From positions 1 through 15,766 of the forward strand of contig NZ_CALDKF010000111.1 in the NCBI RefSeq assembly GCF_937898925.1: 15,766 bases of DNA, written 5' to 3'. A program made the translations under genes and the position numbers. Each line of letters begins with the position of its first letter. The stretch's first letter is position 1. This document shows, in pieces, positions 1 to 6,941 of the stretch. The stretch is from an uncultured Methanobrevibacter sp. GTDB taxonomy: Archaea > Methanobacteriota > Methanobacteria > Methanobacteriales > Methanobacteriaceae. The notes under the pieces were generated by a model that worked only from the letters and a program-made list of their open reading frames with translations, was not told the origin of the DNA and ran no database searches.

Positions 1-2
1 AG

Positions 3-1520
3 AAGCCAACCAGAACAATGTCCGGAGTTGCCATTGTGGCTGTCATGTGCCATCCGCACAAATGCCCTCATGGAAGATGCTATTACTGCCCTGAAAGTGA
101 TATTGCACCTCCAAGCTATACTGGAGAGGAACCTGCAGCACTTAGAGGAAGAATGTTCAAGTTCCACCCATATGTCCAGTGCTACAACCGTCTTAAGCAA
201 TTGCACAAGGTAGGCCATCCAATCGATAAGGTTGAACTCATCATTATGGGCGGAACATTCCCTTCAAAGGACATATGCTATCAGGAATGGTTCGTTTCAC
301 AATGCCTAAAGGCAATGAGCGACTTTGGAGTGATTCTTGAAAACATAAGTGAAATTGGAGATATTGAATCATTCAATAAGGAAGACCTTTTAAAGTATCC
401 TCCATATAGCAACAATGCCCTTAAAACATATCCGCCAAATGATTATGTGCTTATAGATGACATTCAAAGAATAAACGAAAGCTCTAAAGTTAGATGCATT
501 GGAATGACCTTTGAAACCAGACCAGACTACTGTAAGGAACCTCATGTTGACAGAATGTTGAATATGGGAGTTACAAGGGTTGAATTAGGTGTTCAAACCA
601 TTCATAATCACATCTATGAAAAGATCAAAAGAGGGCATACAGTTGAGGATGTCATTGAAGCAAACAGGATTCTAAGGGATTCTGGAGTGAAAGTGGCTAT
701 GCACATGATGCCTGGGCTTTTCCCTCTTGCAAGGGATGAACCTAGAATAGAGCAATGCCCAGAGAAAGATTTGGAAATGTTTAAAACCATTTTTACAAAT
801 GAGAACTTCAAGCCGGATATGCTTAAGATTTATCCTTGCCTTGTTACAGATGGAAGTGAACTTCACAAATTATGGAAAGAAGGAAAATACAGACCATATA
901 GCGATGAAGAGGCTGTTGATTTGATAGTTCAAATCAAAAAGATCTTGCCGAAATGGGTAAGGACCATGAGAATCCAAAGGGATATTCCATCCACATTAAT
1001 TGAAGACGGGGTTAAGAAATCAAACCTTGGGGAACTGGTCTACAATCGTCTTGAAGAAGAGAAAATCAATTGCCAATGCATTAGATGCAGGGAAATAGGC
1101 CATAAAAAGACCAAGGAAAAGTATTCCATTGACGATTATAAATTATTTGAAGAGGATTATATTGCAACAGAAGGAAGGGAACACTTCCTATCCATTGAAG
1201 ATAAGAATGAAGAGACCCTTGCAGGATTCCTAAGATTAAGAATGCCTTCTGAAAAAGCACATAGAGAAGAGATTGATGATAAAACAGCTATTGTGCGTGA
1301 ATTGCATGTTTATGGAAACATGATAAAAATCGGTCAGAAAGGCAACAATATAGGACAGCACACTGGATTTGGTGAAAAGCTATTGAAGCGTGCTGAAGAG
1401 ATAAGCATTGACCAGAACAAGGAAGAGCTTTTAATCATTAGCGGAATTGGAGCCAGAAATTATTACCGTAAATTCGGTTATGAACGTAAAGGTCCTTATA
1501 TGGCTAAAAAATTAGTATAA
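3..1520 (+). CDS. elp3: Elp3-family tRNA uridine(34) acetyltransferase/radical SAM enzyme, 5' partial
   Basis: Archaeal Elp3 alone makes the carboxymethyl group on wobble uridine of tRNAs, combining a radical SAM domain with a GNAT acetyl-CoA domain. The first ATG is at 18, but the frame stays open to the window edge and the preceding codons read KPTRT, which is conserved Elp3 sequence before SGVAIVAVM. The gene therefore starts upstream and some tens of residues are missing. Numbering from that Met, the cluster cysteines are C16, C21 and C24 (C-X4-C-X2-C). MGGTFPS is at 77-83, ETRPD at 166-170 and a Cys pair motif CQCIRC at 352-357. The GNAT domain runs from about 425 and includes RELHVYG, QHTGFGEKLL and the ending NYYRKFGYERKGPYM. 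The stretch at about 105-150 looks longer than in Elp3 proteins I recall. After the stop, 1527-1534 and 1562-1569 form an 8-bp inverted repeat with a 27-nt loop; no clear U-tract terminator is visible. Confidence 0.95.
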   Translation, partial: KPTRTMSGVAIVAVMCHPHKCPHGRCYYCPESDIAPPSYTGEEPAALRGRMFKFHPYVQCYNRLKQLHKVGHPIDKVELIIMGGTFPSKDICYQEWFVSQCLKAMSDFGVILENISEIGDIESFNKEDLLKYPPYSNNALKTYPPNDYVLIDDIQRINESSKVRCIGMTFETRPDYCKEPHVDRMLNMGVTRVELGVQTIHNHIYEKIKRGHTVEDVIEANRILRDSGVKVAMHMMPGLFPLARDEPRIEQCPEKDLEMFKTIFTNENFKPDMLKIYPCLVTDGSELHKLWKEGKYRPYSDEEAVDLIVQIKKILPKWVRTMRIQRDIPSTLIEDGVKKSNLGELVYNRLEEEKINCQCIRCREIGHKKTKEKYSIDDYKLFEEDYIATEGREHFLSIEDKNEETLAGFLRLRMPSEKAHREEIDDKTAIVRELHVYGNMIKIGQKGNNIGQHTGFGEKLLKRAEEISIDQNKEELLIISGIGARNYYRKFGYERKGPYMAKKLV

Positions 1521-1610
1521 ATAATAGTTTCAATATTTGTTTTATTAAAAAAATATCAAAAATTGAAACAATCAGACAAGTCAAAAGTATTATATAGTTT
1601 GAAGTTAAAC

Positions 1611-1699
1611 TAACTATTATATACATATAAAACTAATATTGATTTAATCCTAATTCATGAATTAAAATAGAAAATTCTTGAATTAGAATTCATAAATTA
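1611..1699 (+). promoter_or_regulatory. Candidate deoC promoter with two related palindromes
   Basis: An A/T-rich TATA-like element lies at about 1615-1630 (another at 1590-1597). Right after it, 1651-1664 is a perfect 14-bp palindrome (TAATTCATGAATTA). A second copy at 1686-1699 (GAATTCATAAATTA) matches it at 12 of 14 positions, starting 35 bp downstream. Paired palindromes at and just after the expected transcription start look like operators for a dimeric regulator. The palindromes are seen directly; the promoter position and the regulator are inferred. Confidence 0.45.
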
Positions 1700-1700
1700 T

Positions 1701-1768
1701 TATATTTATTGGAGATTAAAATTTAATCAAATATTAAATAATTATTAAATTATATCTATTGGAGATTA
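1701..1768 (+). repeat. 18-bp direct repeat at 50-bp spacing upstream of deoC
   Basis: The sequence TATATTTATTGGAGATTA at 1701-1718 recurs at 1751-1768 with one mismatch (TATATCTATTGGAGATTA), offset by exactly 50 bp. Each copy holds a TATA-like half and a GGAGAT half. They could be tandem promoter cores, paired regulator sites, or a small duplication. The true deoC ribosome binding site is separate, GGGAGATGA at 1786-1794, six bases before the ATG. Confidence 0.6.
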
Positions 1769-1799
1769 GAATCGTTTTAAAAATAGGGAGATGACTTAA

Positions 1800-2525
1800 A
1801 TGATCAACAAAGCTGAAAAACTAGCAAAAGCTATTGAATTTACTCATTTAGATAATACTGCAACCGTTGAAGAAATGAAAGCATTCTTCGCAAAAGCTAA
1901 GGAATATCCTTTTTATGCAGTTGTAGTTTTACCTCATTTTGTTAAATTGGCAAAAGAAGAATTGAAAGACACTGACATGAAAGTGGTAACTGTAATTGAC
2001 TTCCCATTAGGAGCTGGAAACACTGAAGGAAAAGTTGCAGAAGCTAAAGCTGCAATTGCAGACGGTGCAGATGAAATTGATATGATGGCAAATATCCCAT
2101 CAATTAAAGAACGTGACTTTGAATACGTTAAAAATGATATCAGAGCAGTGAAAGATGCCATCGGAGACCACATTCTTAAGGTAATTATTGAAAACCCACT
2201 TCTCAATGAAGATGAAATGGCAGGAGCTTCCAGAATGTGTGAAGAAGGTGGAGCAGATTTCGTTAAAACCTCAAGCGGATTCAATGGAAAACAGCATTTC
2301 CACTCTTTAATGGAAAGCCTAAGAATCATGAAAAAGAATGCTCCTCATCTTGACATGAAAGCAGCTGGAGGAATAGACAACTATAAATTAGCAAATAACG
2401 TTTTAGCTGCAGGGGTAACCAAGATTGGAACATCTTCTGGACACATCATTATGGATCAACTCAATCATGTGCTCGATAATCAGAAAGTGGATCCTAATCA
2501 AAAAACAGGTCCAAGACTCATATAA
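1800..2525 (+). CDS. deoC: Deoxyribose-phosphate aldolase (DERA)
   Basis: DERA reversibly cleaves 2-deoxyribose 5-phosphate to glyceraldehyde 3-phosphate and acetaldehyde in deoxynucleoside salvage. The 241-residue protein has the class I aldolase TIM-barrel motifs: TVIDFPLGAGNT at 64-75, EIDMMAN at 92-98 (Asp94 as the expected proton-relay Asp), KVIIE at 127-131, the Schiff-base Lys156 in FVKTSSGF, Lys187 in MKAAGG, and KIGTSSGH at 208-215. The usual N-terminal HTLLKP and CVNP motifs appear in altered form (FTHLDN at 14-19, VVLP at 42-45), so this is a divergent archaeal member and substrate preference may differ. The ATG at 1800 follows a good ribosome binding site. It stands alone on this strand, with a dedicated regulatory region and terminator. 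Confidence 0.93.
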   Translation: MINKAEKLAKAIEFTHLDNTATVEEMKAFFAKAKEYPFYAVVVLPHFVKLAKEELKDTDMKVVTVIDFPLGAGNTEGKVAEAKAAIADGADEIDMMANIPSIKERDFEYVKNDIRAVKDAIGDHILKVIIENPLLNEDEMAGASRMCEEGGADFVKTSSGFNGKQHFHSLMESLRIMKKNAPHLDMKAAGGIDNYKLANNVLAAGVTKIGTSSGHIIMDQLNHVLDNQKVDPNQKTGPRLI

Positions 2526-2558
2526 TAAATTTTCATAATTTATTATTTTTTTCTTTTT
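2522..2558 (+). terminator. deoC terminator: hairpin across the stop codon plus U-tract
   Basis: A perfect 10-bp inverted repeat (2522-2531 with 2537-2546, 5-nt loop) contains the deoC TAA at 2523-2525. It runs into T7 at 2546-2552, then C, then T5. All stem pairs are A/T. Confidence 0.65.
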
Positions 2559-2598
2559 AAAAATAGTTCGTATAGAATAAAACTAAATATTCTTGGAT

Positions 2599-2605
2599 AA
2601 AAAAA
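2599..2605 (-). terminator. U7 tract ending the tRNA transcript
   Basis: On the minus strand the tRNA-Phe 3' end is followed within two bases by seven consecutive T, the typical archaeal oligo-U termination signal. Confidence 0.6.
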
Positions 2606-2606
2606 G

Positions 2607-2679
<73 letters not shown>

Positions 2680-2682
2680 AAA

Positions 2683-2754
2683 TGGACCGAACGAGATTCG
2701 AACTCGTGATCACCGCCATGTCAAGGCGGTATCATACCCCTAGACCACCGGTCC
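2683..2754 (-). tRNA. tRNA-Val (anticodon GAC)
   Basis: The 72-nt gene has acceptor GGACCGG paired with TCGGTCC (one G-U) and discriminator A, anticodon stem CCGCC/GGCGG with loop TTGACAT giving anticodon GAC (reads GUC/GUU), and T arm ACGAG-TTCGAAT-CTCGT. The D stem is short. No intron and no encoded CCA. It is the promoter-proximal gene of the tRNA pair. Confidence 0.96.
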
Positions 2755-2783
2755 TTCTTACTCATTAAAATATGTTTATAATT

Positions 2784-2797
2784 ATATATAAATGTTT
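2784..2797 (-). promoter_or_regulatory. TATA/BRE promoter of the tRNA-Val-Phe pair
   Basis: On the minus strand AAACATTTATATA reads as BRE plus TATA box. Its centre is about 34 bases upstream of the tRNA-Val 5' end, placing the transcription start a few bases before the tRNA. The same 13-mer is found at the histone promoter. Confidence 0.75.
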
Positions 2798-3063
2798 CTA
2801 AATCAAGATATTTTGAAATTTAAATTGGAAAATTCCTTTTTAAAAATCACTCTTTTTATTAACGAAAATCTAAAATACCGATGTCTAGAGCCTATCTTCT
2901 AAAATGATAGACATATTAAGATATGTAAATAATTACTTATAAACTTAATGGAAAAATTAATTGAAGAAATAATAATATGAAACAAAATAGCATATAAGTA
3001 GGAAAAATAGCAAAATAAATAGTTAAAAAATTATAAGAAATAGATAAAAATAGATAAAAATTT
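2798..3063. other. Non-coding A/T-rich spacer between the tRNA promoter and the histone terminator
   Basis: No credible reading frame or RNA gene was found. The only structure is a weak inverted repeat ATGTCTA (2881-2887) with TAGACAT (2908-2914) and a 20-nt loop, plus repeated AAAAATAG-like words near 3003-3060. Confidence 0.5.
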
Positions 3064-3100
3064 AAAAAAAAATAATTGGCCAATAAAGATCTTGGCCAAT
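3064..3100 (-). terminator. Histone gene terminator (GC-containing hairpin plus U9)
   Basis: The 9-bp inverted repeat ATTGGCCAA (3075-3083) / TTGGCCAAT (3092-3100) has an 8-nt loop. On the minus strand it is followed by nine T (3064-3072). It begins 31 bases after the histone stop codon. Its GGCC core is conspicuous in this A/T-rich stretch. Confidence 0.8.
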
Positions 3101-3131
3101 AGTTAACAGTTAAAAACTAGAGATAACAAAA

Positions 3132-3332
3132 TTATTTGATTGCTAATTTGATATCTTCAGCTTTTACGGTTTTTCTACCAGCGTGGCGTGCGAAATTAAC
3201 TGCTTTTTTAGCTAATTCGTCACCTTTTTCTTCAAGAGCTTCAGCTAATGCAACTTTTGCATCATCACTAATTCTTTGTGCGCCAGCATTTTTTAAGATA
3301 CGACCGACAGGTGCGATTGGTAATTCACTCAT
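3132..3332 (-). CDS. Archaeal histone, HMf family
   Basis: This 66-residue protein is almost exactly one histone fold: the N-terminal ELPIAPVGRILKNAG, the middle helix with DDAKVALAEALEEKGDELAKKAVNFARHAG, and the closing loop GRKTVKAEDIKLAIK. DNA-contact residues expected from HMfB are present: Arg11, Arg20, Lys54 and Thr55. Such histones dimerise and wrap DNA into extendable nucleosome-like particles. It is a single-fold protein without tails and ends about three residues earlier than HMfB. Start choice is firm: GGAGGTGA lies just before the ATG. It is a monocistronic gene with its own strong promoter and hairpin terminator. Confidence 0.97.
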   Translation of the reverse strand: MSELPIAPVGRILKNAGAQRISDDAKVALAEALEEKGDELAKKAVNFARHAGRKTVKAEDIKLAIK

Positions 3333-3367
3333 ATTTTCACCTCCAATTGAAAGTGTGTTTTACCTAG

Positions 3368-3380
3368 TATATAAATGTTT
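3368..3380 (-). promoter_or_regulatory. Histone promoter (BRE/TATA)
   Basis: The minus strand reads AAACATTTATATA, identical over 13 bases to the tRNA promoter. Its centre is about 40 bases upstream of the histone ATG, predicting a short leader carrying GGAGGTGA. Confidence 0.75.
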
Positions 3381-3954
3381 TGTTTTTTTAAGGCCATTAA
3401 ATCACTTATTATCCAAAAAATAGTTATAAAAATATAGATTTTCTAATAATGAGAAATATTAAAACTTATTAAAAAAATTTAATAAAAAATATATGAAAAA
3501 TGGATATTTTAAAGCCATAGAACTCTTAAAAATTAAACCTTTTAAAAACTCTTAATTCTTTAAATAAAAAGCCAAATATCTTTATTTTAGCAAATAAATA
3601 ACAAATAGTCTTTAAAAAAAGCAATAAAAGAAATTTTTCTTTAAAAGCAATATAAAAGATAGATTAGTCTTTAAAATAAAAATACAAGTTAAATTAAAAG
3701 TTATTTCAAAAAATAATCAATTTTAAAAGAGTTTTTTATCTAAATTTTCTAAGAATTTTCCAAATAGGAAAATAATGAAAATTTTAGAGTAAAAGCAATG
3801 ATAATTTGAAAAAAATCCTTAAAAAAATAATTAAGGAATTATTCATTTAATAAAAGGAAAATAAGAAAAAAATAAAAGAAAAAATTTTTAAAAATAATTT
3901 TAAAAAATCAGCAAACAAATAAAAAATGAGAAAATAATTATCTAAATATTAAAC
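3381..3954. other. Gene-free A/T-rich stretch between the histone and methylthiotransferase genes
   Basis: About 570 bases contain no credible gene on either strand. I see only low-complexity A-runs and a short direct repeat TAGTCTTTAAAA at 3606-3617 and 3665-3676, with loosely similar flanks (CTTTAAAAGCAATA-like words). Function is unknown; it may be nucleosome-positioning or simply degenerate spacer. Confidence 0.5.
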
Positions 3955-3968
3955 AAAAAACCAAAAAA
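3955..3968 (-). terminator. U-tract after the tRNA methylthiotransferase gene
   Basis: Directly after the stop codon the minus strand carries T6-GG-T6, then further T-rich sequence. No hairpin is associated. This is consistent with oligo-U termination. Confidence 0.5.
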
Positions 3969-3971
3969 CAA

Positions 3972-5246
3972 TTAAATTTTATGGCCAATCAAATAAGTTC
4001 CAGTTGTCTCATCAATATGAACTTTTATAAATTCACCCAATTCAACATCCTGAACAACCACTGGAATATAGGAATCTGTTTTTGCAATGAAACCGCCTTT
4101 AGAACCTTTTCCAACGACCAATGCATTTAATTCCTGACCCTTTAGGCATTTGTTTTCCTCTTCAATGATTCCAAATTTAATATCCGAGAGAATTTTGGAT
4201 CTTCTCTTCATGTCTTCAAATGGAATATTTGGAAGATCAGATGAACTTGCACCTTCCCTATGCTGATACTTGGATAAATGAATCAGATTGAATTTGATCT
4301 CTTCAATCAAGTCTGCAGTCATCAAGAAATCTTCTTCGGTTTCTGTAGGATAACCTATAATTATATCTGTAGCTAATGTAAGGTTTGGAATTTCCTCCTT
4401 GAACCTATAAACAATTTTCTTGTAATCCTCAACTGTATGATTTCTTCTCATATGCTTCAATACTGCATCACTGCCAGATTGAATAGGCAAATGGATGAAA
4501 TTATATACCTTTTCCATCTTAAATGCATCAATCAGATTCTCAAGGTCATTTCCTATGTTCTTAGGGTGCATCATTCCAACACGCACTTTGAAATCACCAT
4601 CTAAACTAGCCACTTCCTTGATCAAGTCAGATAAGTTTTCACCAGTATCCTTACCAAATGCAGAAGTGTCTTGAGCGGTAAGCTCAATTTCAACACAGCC
4701 ATCTTCAATAGCTTGTTTAGCTTCCTTTACAATATCTGCAATAGGGTAACTGTTTAGATGTCCTCTTGCAAAGCGAGTGCAGCAGTAACTGCAGGCGCCT
4801 AAGCAACCTTCACAGATTTGGATAACATGAACATATGGGTCTTGACGTATTTTAGGAACACAAACCTTAGGCTCATCTGAAAAGCCAAACTCTCTGGAAA
4901 CCTCCCCAGCAATAGCTGACTTGACAACATCAGCAGTCTTGTTCAATTGGTGAGGGCCAATCCAAGAGCAGTTAGGTCCAATCGCATCAAGCTTCTTAGG
5001 ATCCACCTCAACCATACATCCCGCAACAATGATTTCCTTATCTGGAAATTCATTTTGAAGCTTTTTGATTCTATTTATCACCTTGCTTTCTGTAGGCAAT
5101 TTTACATAACAGGTGTTTACAATAATTGCATCCGCTTCCTCTTGATTATCTACAATATCAATGGAATTGGCATTTAAGATACCTGCCATAATTTCAGAAT
5201 CGGCTTGATTGAATGTGCATCCGTAAGTTTCTATAAATACTTTCAT
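3972..5246 (-). CDS. Archaeal MtaB/CDKAL1-type tRNA (t6A37) methylthiotransferase
   Basis: This radical SAM enzyme is expected to convert t6A37 to ms2t6A in tRNAs reading ANN codons. The 424-residue protein shows the three-part methylthiotransferase layout. The N-terminal UPF0004 domain has cluster cysteines C10 (ETYGCTFNQADSE), C46 (NTCYVK) and C77 (AGCMVE). The radical SAM core has C148, C152 and C155 (CLGACSYC, C-X3-C-X2-C) and HLPIQSGSD at 252-260. A C-terminal TRAM-like RNA-binding domain occupies about 367-424. I chose the ATG at 5246, preceded by an AGAGGAT ribosome binding site; the frame extends 16 codons further upstream, but that segment (IYSIPYNLFLFLEDN) lacks family similarity and would include the binding site. 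The HVO_0476-like gene lies 88 bases upstream. Family is firm; the exact product is by homology. Confidence 0.92.
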   Translation of the reverse strand: MKVFIETYGCTFNQADSEIMAGILNANSIDIVDNQEEADAIIVNTCYVKLPTESKVINRIKKLQNEFPDKEIIVAGCMVEVDPKKLDAIGPNCSWIGPHQLNKTADVVKSAIAGEVSREFGFSDEPKVCVPKIRQDPYVHVIQICEGCLGACSYCCTRFARGHLNSYPIADIVKEAKQAIEDGCVEIELTAQDTSAFGKDTGENLSDLIKEVASLDGDFKVRVGMMHPKNIGNDLENLIDAFKMEKVYNFIHLPIQSGSDAVLKHMRRNHTVEDYKKIVYRFKEEIPNLTLATDIIIGYPTETEEDFLMTADLIEEIKFNLIHLSKYQHREGASSSDLPNIPFEDMKRRSKILSDIKFGIIEEENKCLKGQELNALVVGKGSKGGFIAKTDSYIPVVVQDVELGEFIKVHIDETTGTYLIGHKI

Positions 5247-5334
5247 ATTATCCTCTAAAAATAAAAATAGATTATAGGGGATTGAATATATCATCCCAAT
5301 AGAAAATTTTAAATTGTTTTAAATTGTCGTTAAA

Positions 5335-5976
5335 TTAACTTTTATGTTTATTCAAAGGCTTTGCCTGAACAATGTATTTGGTTAAATCATAATCAAAATG
5401 ATTGAACTTAACAGGTTTTGCATAAACCCTTTTAATGACTTTTGCCTTAGCATAACCTTTAGTGGTTTTTCTCTCTTCTGTCTTGATTACATGTACTCTT
5501 GCAACATACTTGTCAATCTTGAGAATATCGTCAACAGCTATCTTGAAGTCACGTTCTGTTTCACATTTGAATGAAGCGACTTTTCCATGCAAGTCAATGG
5601 AAACTCCAAAACGTGCAGGAATCTCTTCAGATGACGCCCAAATGGTCTTTACATCACGAGCAATAGCTTTCTTAACTCTCTTTTCTCCTTCAAGCTCTAA
5701 AGAAGTGATCTTCACTTTTCCAAGCTCGGACATTAAGAAATCCCCAACAGCAAGTTGTTCATCAGGGAATAAGTCAATGAATATCTTATGAGTATCTTCA
5801 TGTTCACTAATGATTAATCTAAATGGTTTTGGGTTATCCTGAGAAATTCTTTCATTATAAACAGATCCGCATTCATCACATTTCAATAGGAATTCTCTGA
5901 TTTCCTTATTTTTACCCTTGATAAGCTTATTCTTTAGGATGATTGCTTCATCAGATCCGCAAACTGGACAAACCAT
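5335..5976 (-). CDS. HVO_0476-family archaeal zinc-ribbon protein
   Basis: The 213-residue protein begins with a zinc ribbon, CPVC (C3, C6) and CDEC (C33, C36). It continues with a conserved segment containing FPDEQLAVGDFL (70-81), ITSLELEGEKRVKKA (90-104) and DVKTIWAS (108-115), which I recognise as the HVO_0476 family. That family is widespread in archaea and has no established function; a nucleic-acid or ribosome-linked role is only a guess from the zinc ribbon and basic C-terminus (to KPLNKHKS). Ribosome binding site GAGGTGA precedes the ATG. It is followed by the methylthiotransferase gene in the same direction. Confidence 0.75.
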   Translation of the reverse strand: MVCPVCGSDEAIILKNKLIKGKNKEIREFLLKCDECGSVYNERISQDNPKPFRLIISEHEDTHKIFIDLFPDEQLAVGDFLMSELGKVKITSLELEGEKRVKKAIARDVKTIWASSEEIPARFGVSIDLHGKVASFKCETERDFKIAVDDILKIDKYVARVHVIKTEERKTTKGYAKAKVIKRVYAKPVKFNHFDYDLTKYIVQAKPLNKHKS

Positions 5977-6007
5977 ATTTTCACCTCACTATCTTCTGTT
6001 ACATAAC

Positions 6008-6022
6008 AAATTATAAACATAG
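6008..6022 (-). promoter_or_regulatory. Likely promoter of the HVO_0476-like gene
   Basis: The minus strand reads CTATGTTTATAATTTG. The TATA-like core is centred about 38 bases before the ATG, giving a short leader that carries the ribosome binding site. Confidence 0.5.
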
Positions 6023-6405
6023 CTAAAAATCAATCTAAATTTAAATCTCAATAAAAATAATAAATTAAAACATATTAATTTTTCATGACTTGAAAAATTA
6101 AGAAAACAATCAAAAATAGCTATGTCATTAATTTTAATTAATAAATTTAATTGATTATTATAATATTATAGATTAAGTTAATTATAAACTTATGTATTGA
6201 TTATAATTAATCTTAAAAAATTAATTTTAAAAAATCATTAAAAAAAATATGAAAAAACATATTTCTTAAAAAAATTTCCATAAAAAAATAAAAGAAAAAA
6301 TATATTCCAAAATGATGGCATTTAAAATAAAAGTTTGATTAATTTAATAAATAGTTTACTATAACAACACTAATTTAAATAAATAACCAAACAATTTAAT
6401 TGAAC
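6023..6405. other. Non-coding A/T-rich spacer downstream of the aconitase small-subunit gene
   Basis: No gene is visible. An A/T-only inverted repeat (6178-6186 with 6202-6210) and a 7-bp hairpin AAATATG/CATATTT (6245-6251 with 6258-6264) are present. The latter abuts eight A (6240-6247), so on the minus strand it could end the upstream transcript, though it lies about 140 bases past the stop codon. Confidence 0.4.
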
Positions 6406-6891
6406 TTATTCTTTTTCTTTTAAATAATGTTTAACTAGACCACCATCAGACAATATATTTATCATGAATTCTTCAAAAGCTTGGAATTCAACTTCAATGT
6501 TTTTAGTTTCATTGACAATGATTCCTTGCTCCAAATCAACAGATACAATATCACCATCATCTGCTTCAATGTCTGCAACCACAACAGGAAGACCTATGTT
6601 GATTGCATTTCTATAGAAGATACGTGCAAATGATTTTGCAATGATCGCTTCAACTCCTGCTGCCTTGATAGCTACTGGAGCCTGTTCCCTTGAAGAACCG
6701 CAGCCAAAGTTTTCACCAGCAAGAATCAAGTCACCTTGCTTTACATTTTTGGTGAAATCTGCTCTTTCTCCTTCAAGAACATGTTCTGCCAAATCCTTTG
6801 GATTGAATGTTCTTAAATATCTTCCAGGAATGATGACATCTGTGTCAATGTTATCTCCAAAATTCCAAACCTTTCCTTTAATTTCAGCCAT
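6406..6891 (-). CDS. hacB: Aconitase-family small (swivel) subunit, probably methanogen homoaconitase HacB
   Basis: This is the 161-residue swivel subunit that pairs with a separate iron-sulfur large subunit, not present here. Family motifs are clear: NIDTDVIIPGRYL at 14-26, the signature NFGCGSSREQAP around 67-78, and AKSFARIFYRNAINIGLP after it. The specificity-loop motif is YLRT (25-28). From what I recall of work on Methanocaldococcus, an Arg at this place favours homoaconitate (coenzyme B 2-oxosuberate pathway), whereas YLVY/YLVM marks isopropylmalate isomerase. LeuD therefore remains possible. I chose the ATG at 6891 (MAEIKGKVW); the frame extends 13 codons upstream, through a TATA-like ATATATAAAA sequence. 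Beta-RFAP synthase lies 81 bases upstream, with a terminator between them. Confidence 0.88.
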   Translation of the reverse strand: MAEIKGKVWNFGDNIDTDVIIPGRYLRTFNPKDLAEHVLEGERADFTKNVKQGDLILAGENFGCGSSREQAPVAIKAAGVEAIIAKSFARIFYRNAINIGLPVVVADIEADDGDIVSVDLEQGIIVNETKNIEVEFQAFEEFMINILSDGGLVKHYLKEKE

Positions 6892-6941
6892 AGTATTCAC
6901 TACATATATAAAATTTTTAATAAAATTCAAAAAAGTAATTT

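Noticed and set aside
1934..2329. 131-codon open frame antisense to deoC
   Set aside because: It is opposite a clear DERA gene, has a Ser/Pro/Ile-rich shadow composition and no ribosome binding site.
2683..2754. tRNA-Asp reading of the second tRNA
   Set aside because: The loop TTGACAT places GAC, not GTC, at positions 34-36 with U33 in place, so it reads valine codons.
2881..2914. Inverted repeat ATGTCTA/TAGACAT as a possible small RNA or terminator
   Set aside because: Seven-bp stem with a 20-nt loop, no U-tract and no adjacent gene end.
3136..3423. 95-codon + strand frame opposite the histone gene
   Set aside because: It mirrors the histone coding sequence and runs through its promoter; no ribosome binding site or family similarity.
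5247..5294. 16-codon upstream extension of the methylthiotransferase
   Set aside because: The family starts at MKVFIETYGC, and the AGAGGAT ribosome binding site lies inside the extension.
5278..5297. GGGAT/ATCCC inverted repeat upstream of the methylthiotransferase gene
   Set aside because: Only 5 bp per arm with a 10-nt centre; too weak to call an operator.
5335..5976. NMD3 (ribosome export adaptor) as identity of the zinc-ribbon protein
   Set aside because: NMD3 has more CxxC pairs and a different body; the FPDEQLAVGD and ITSLELEGE segments fit the HVO_0476 family instead.
6892..6930. 13-codon upstream extension of the aconitase small subunit
   Set aside because: The extension covers a TATA-like sequence and lacks family similarity; MAEIKGKVW is the expected beginning.
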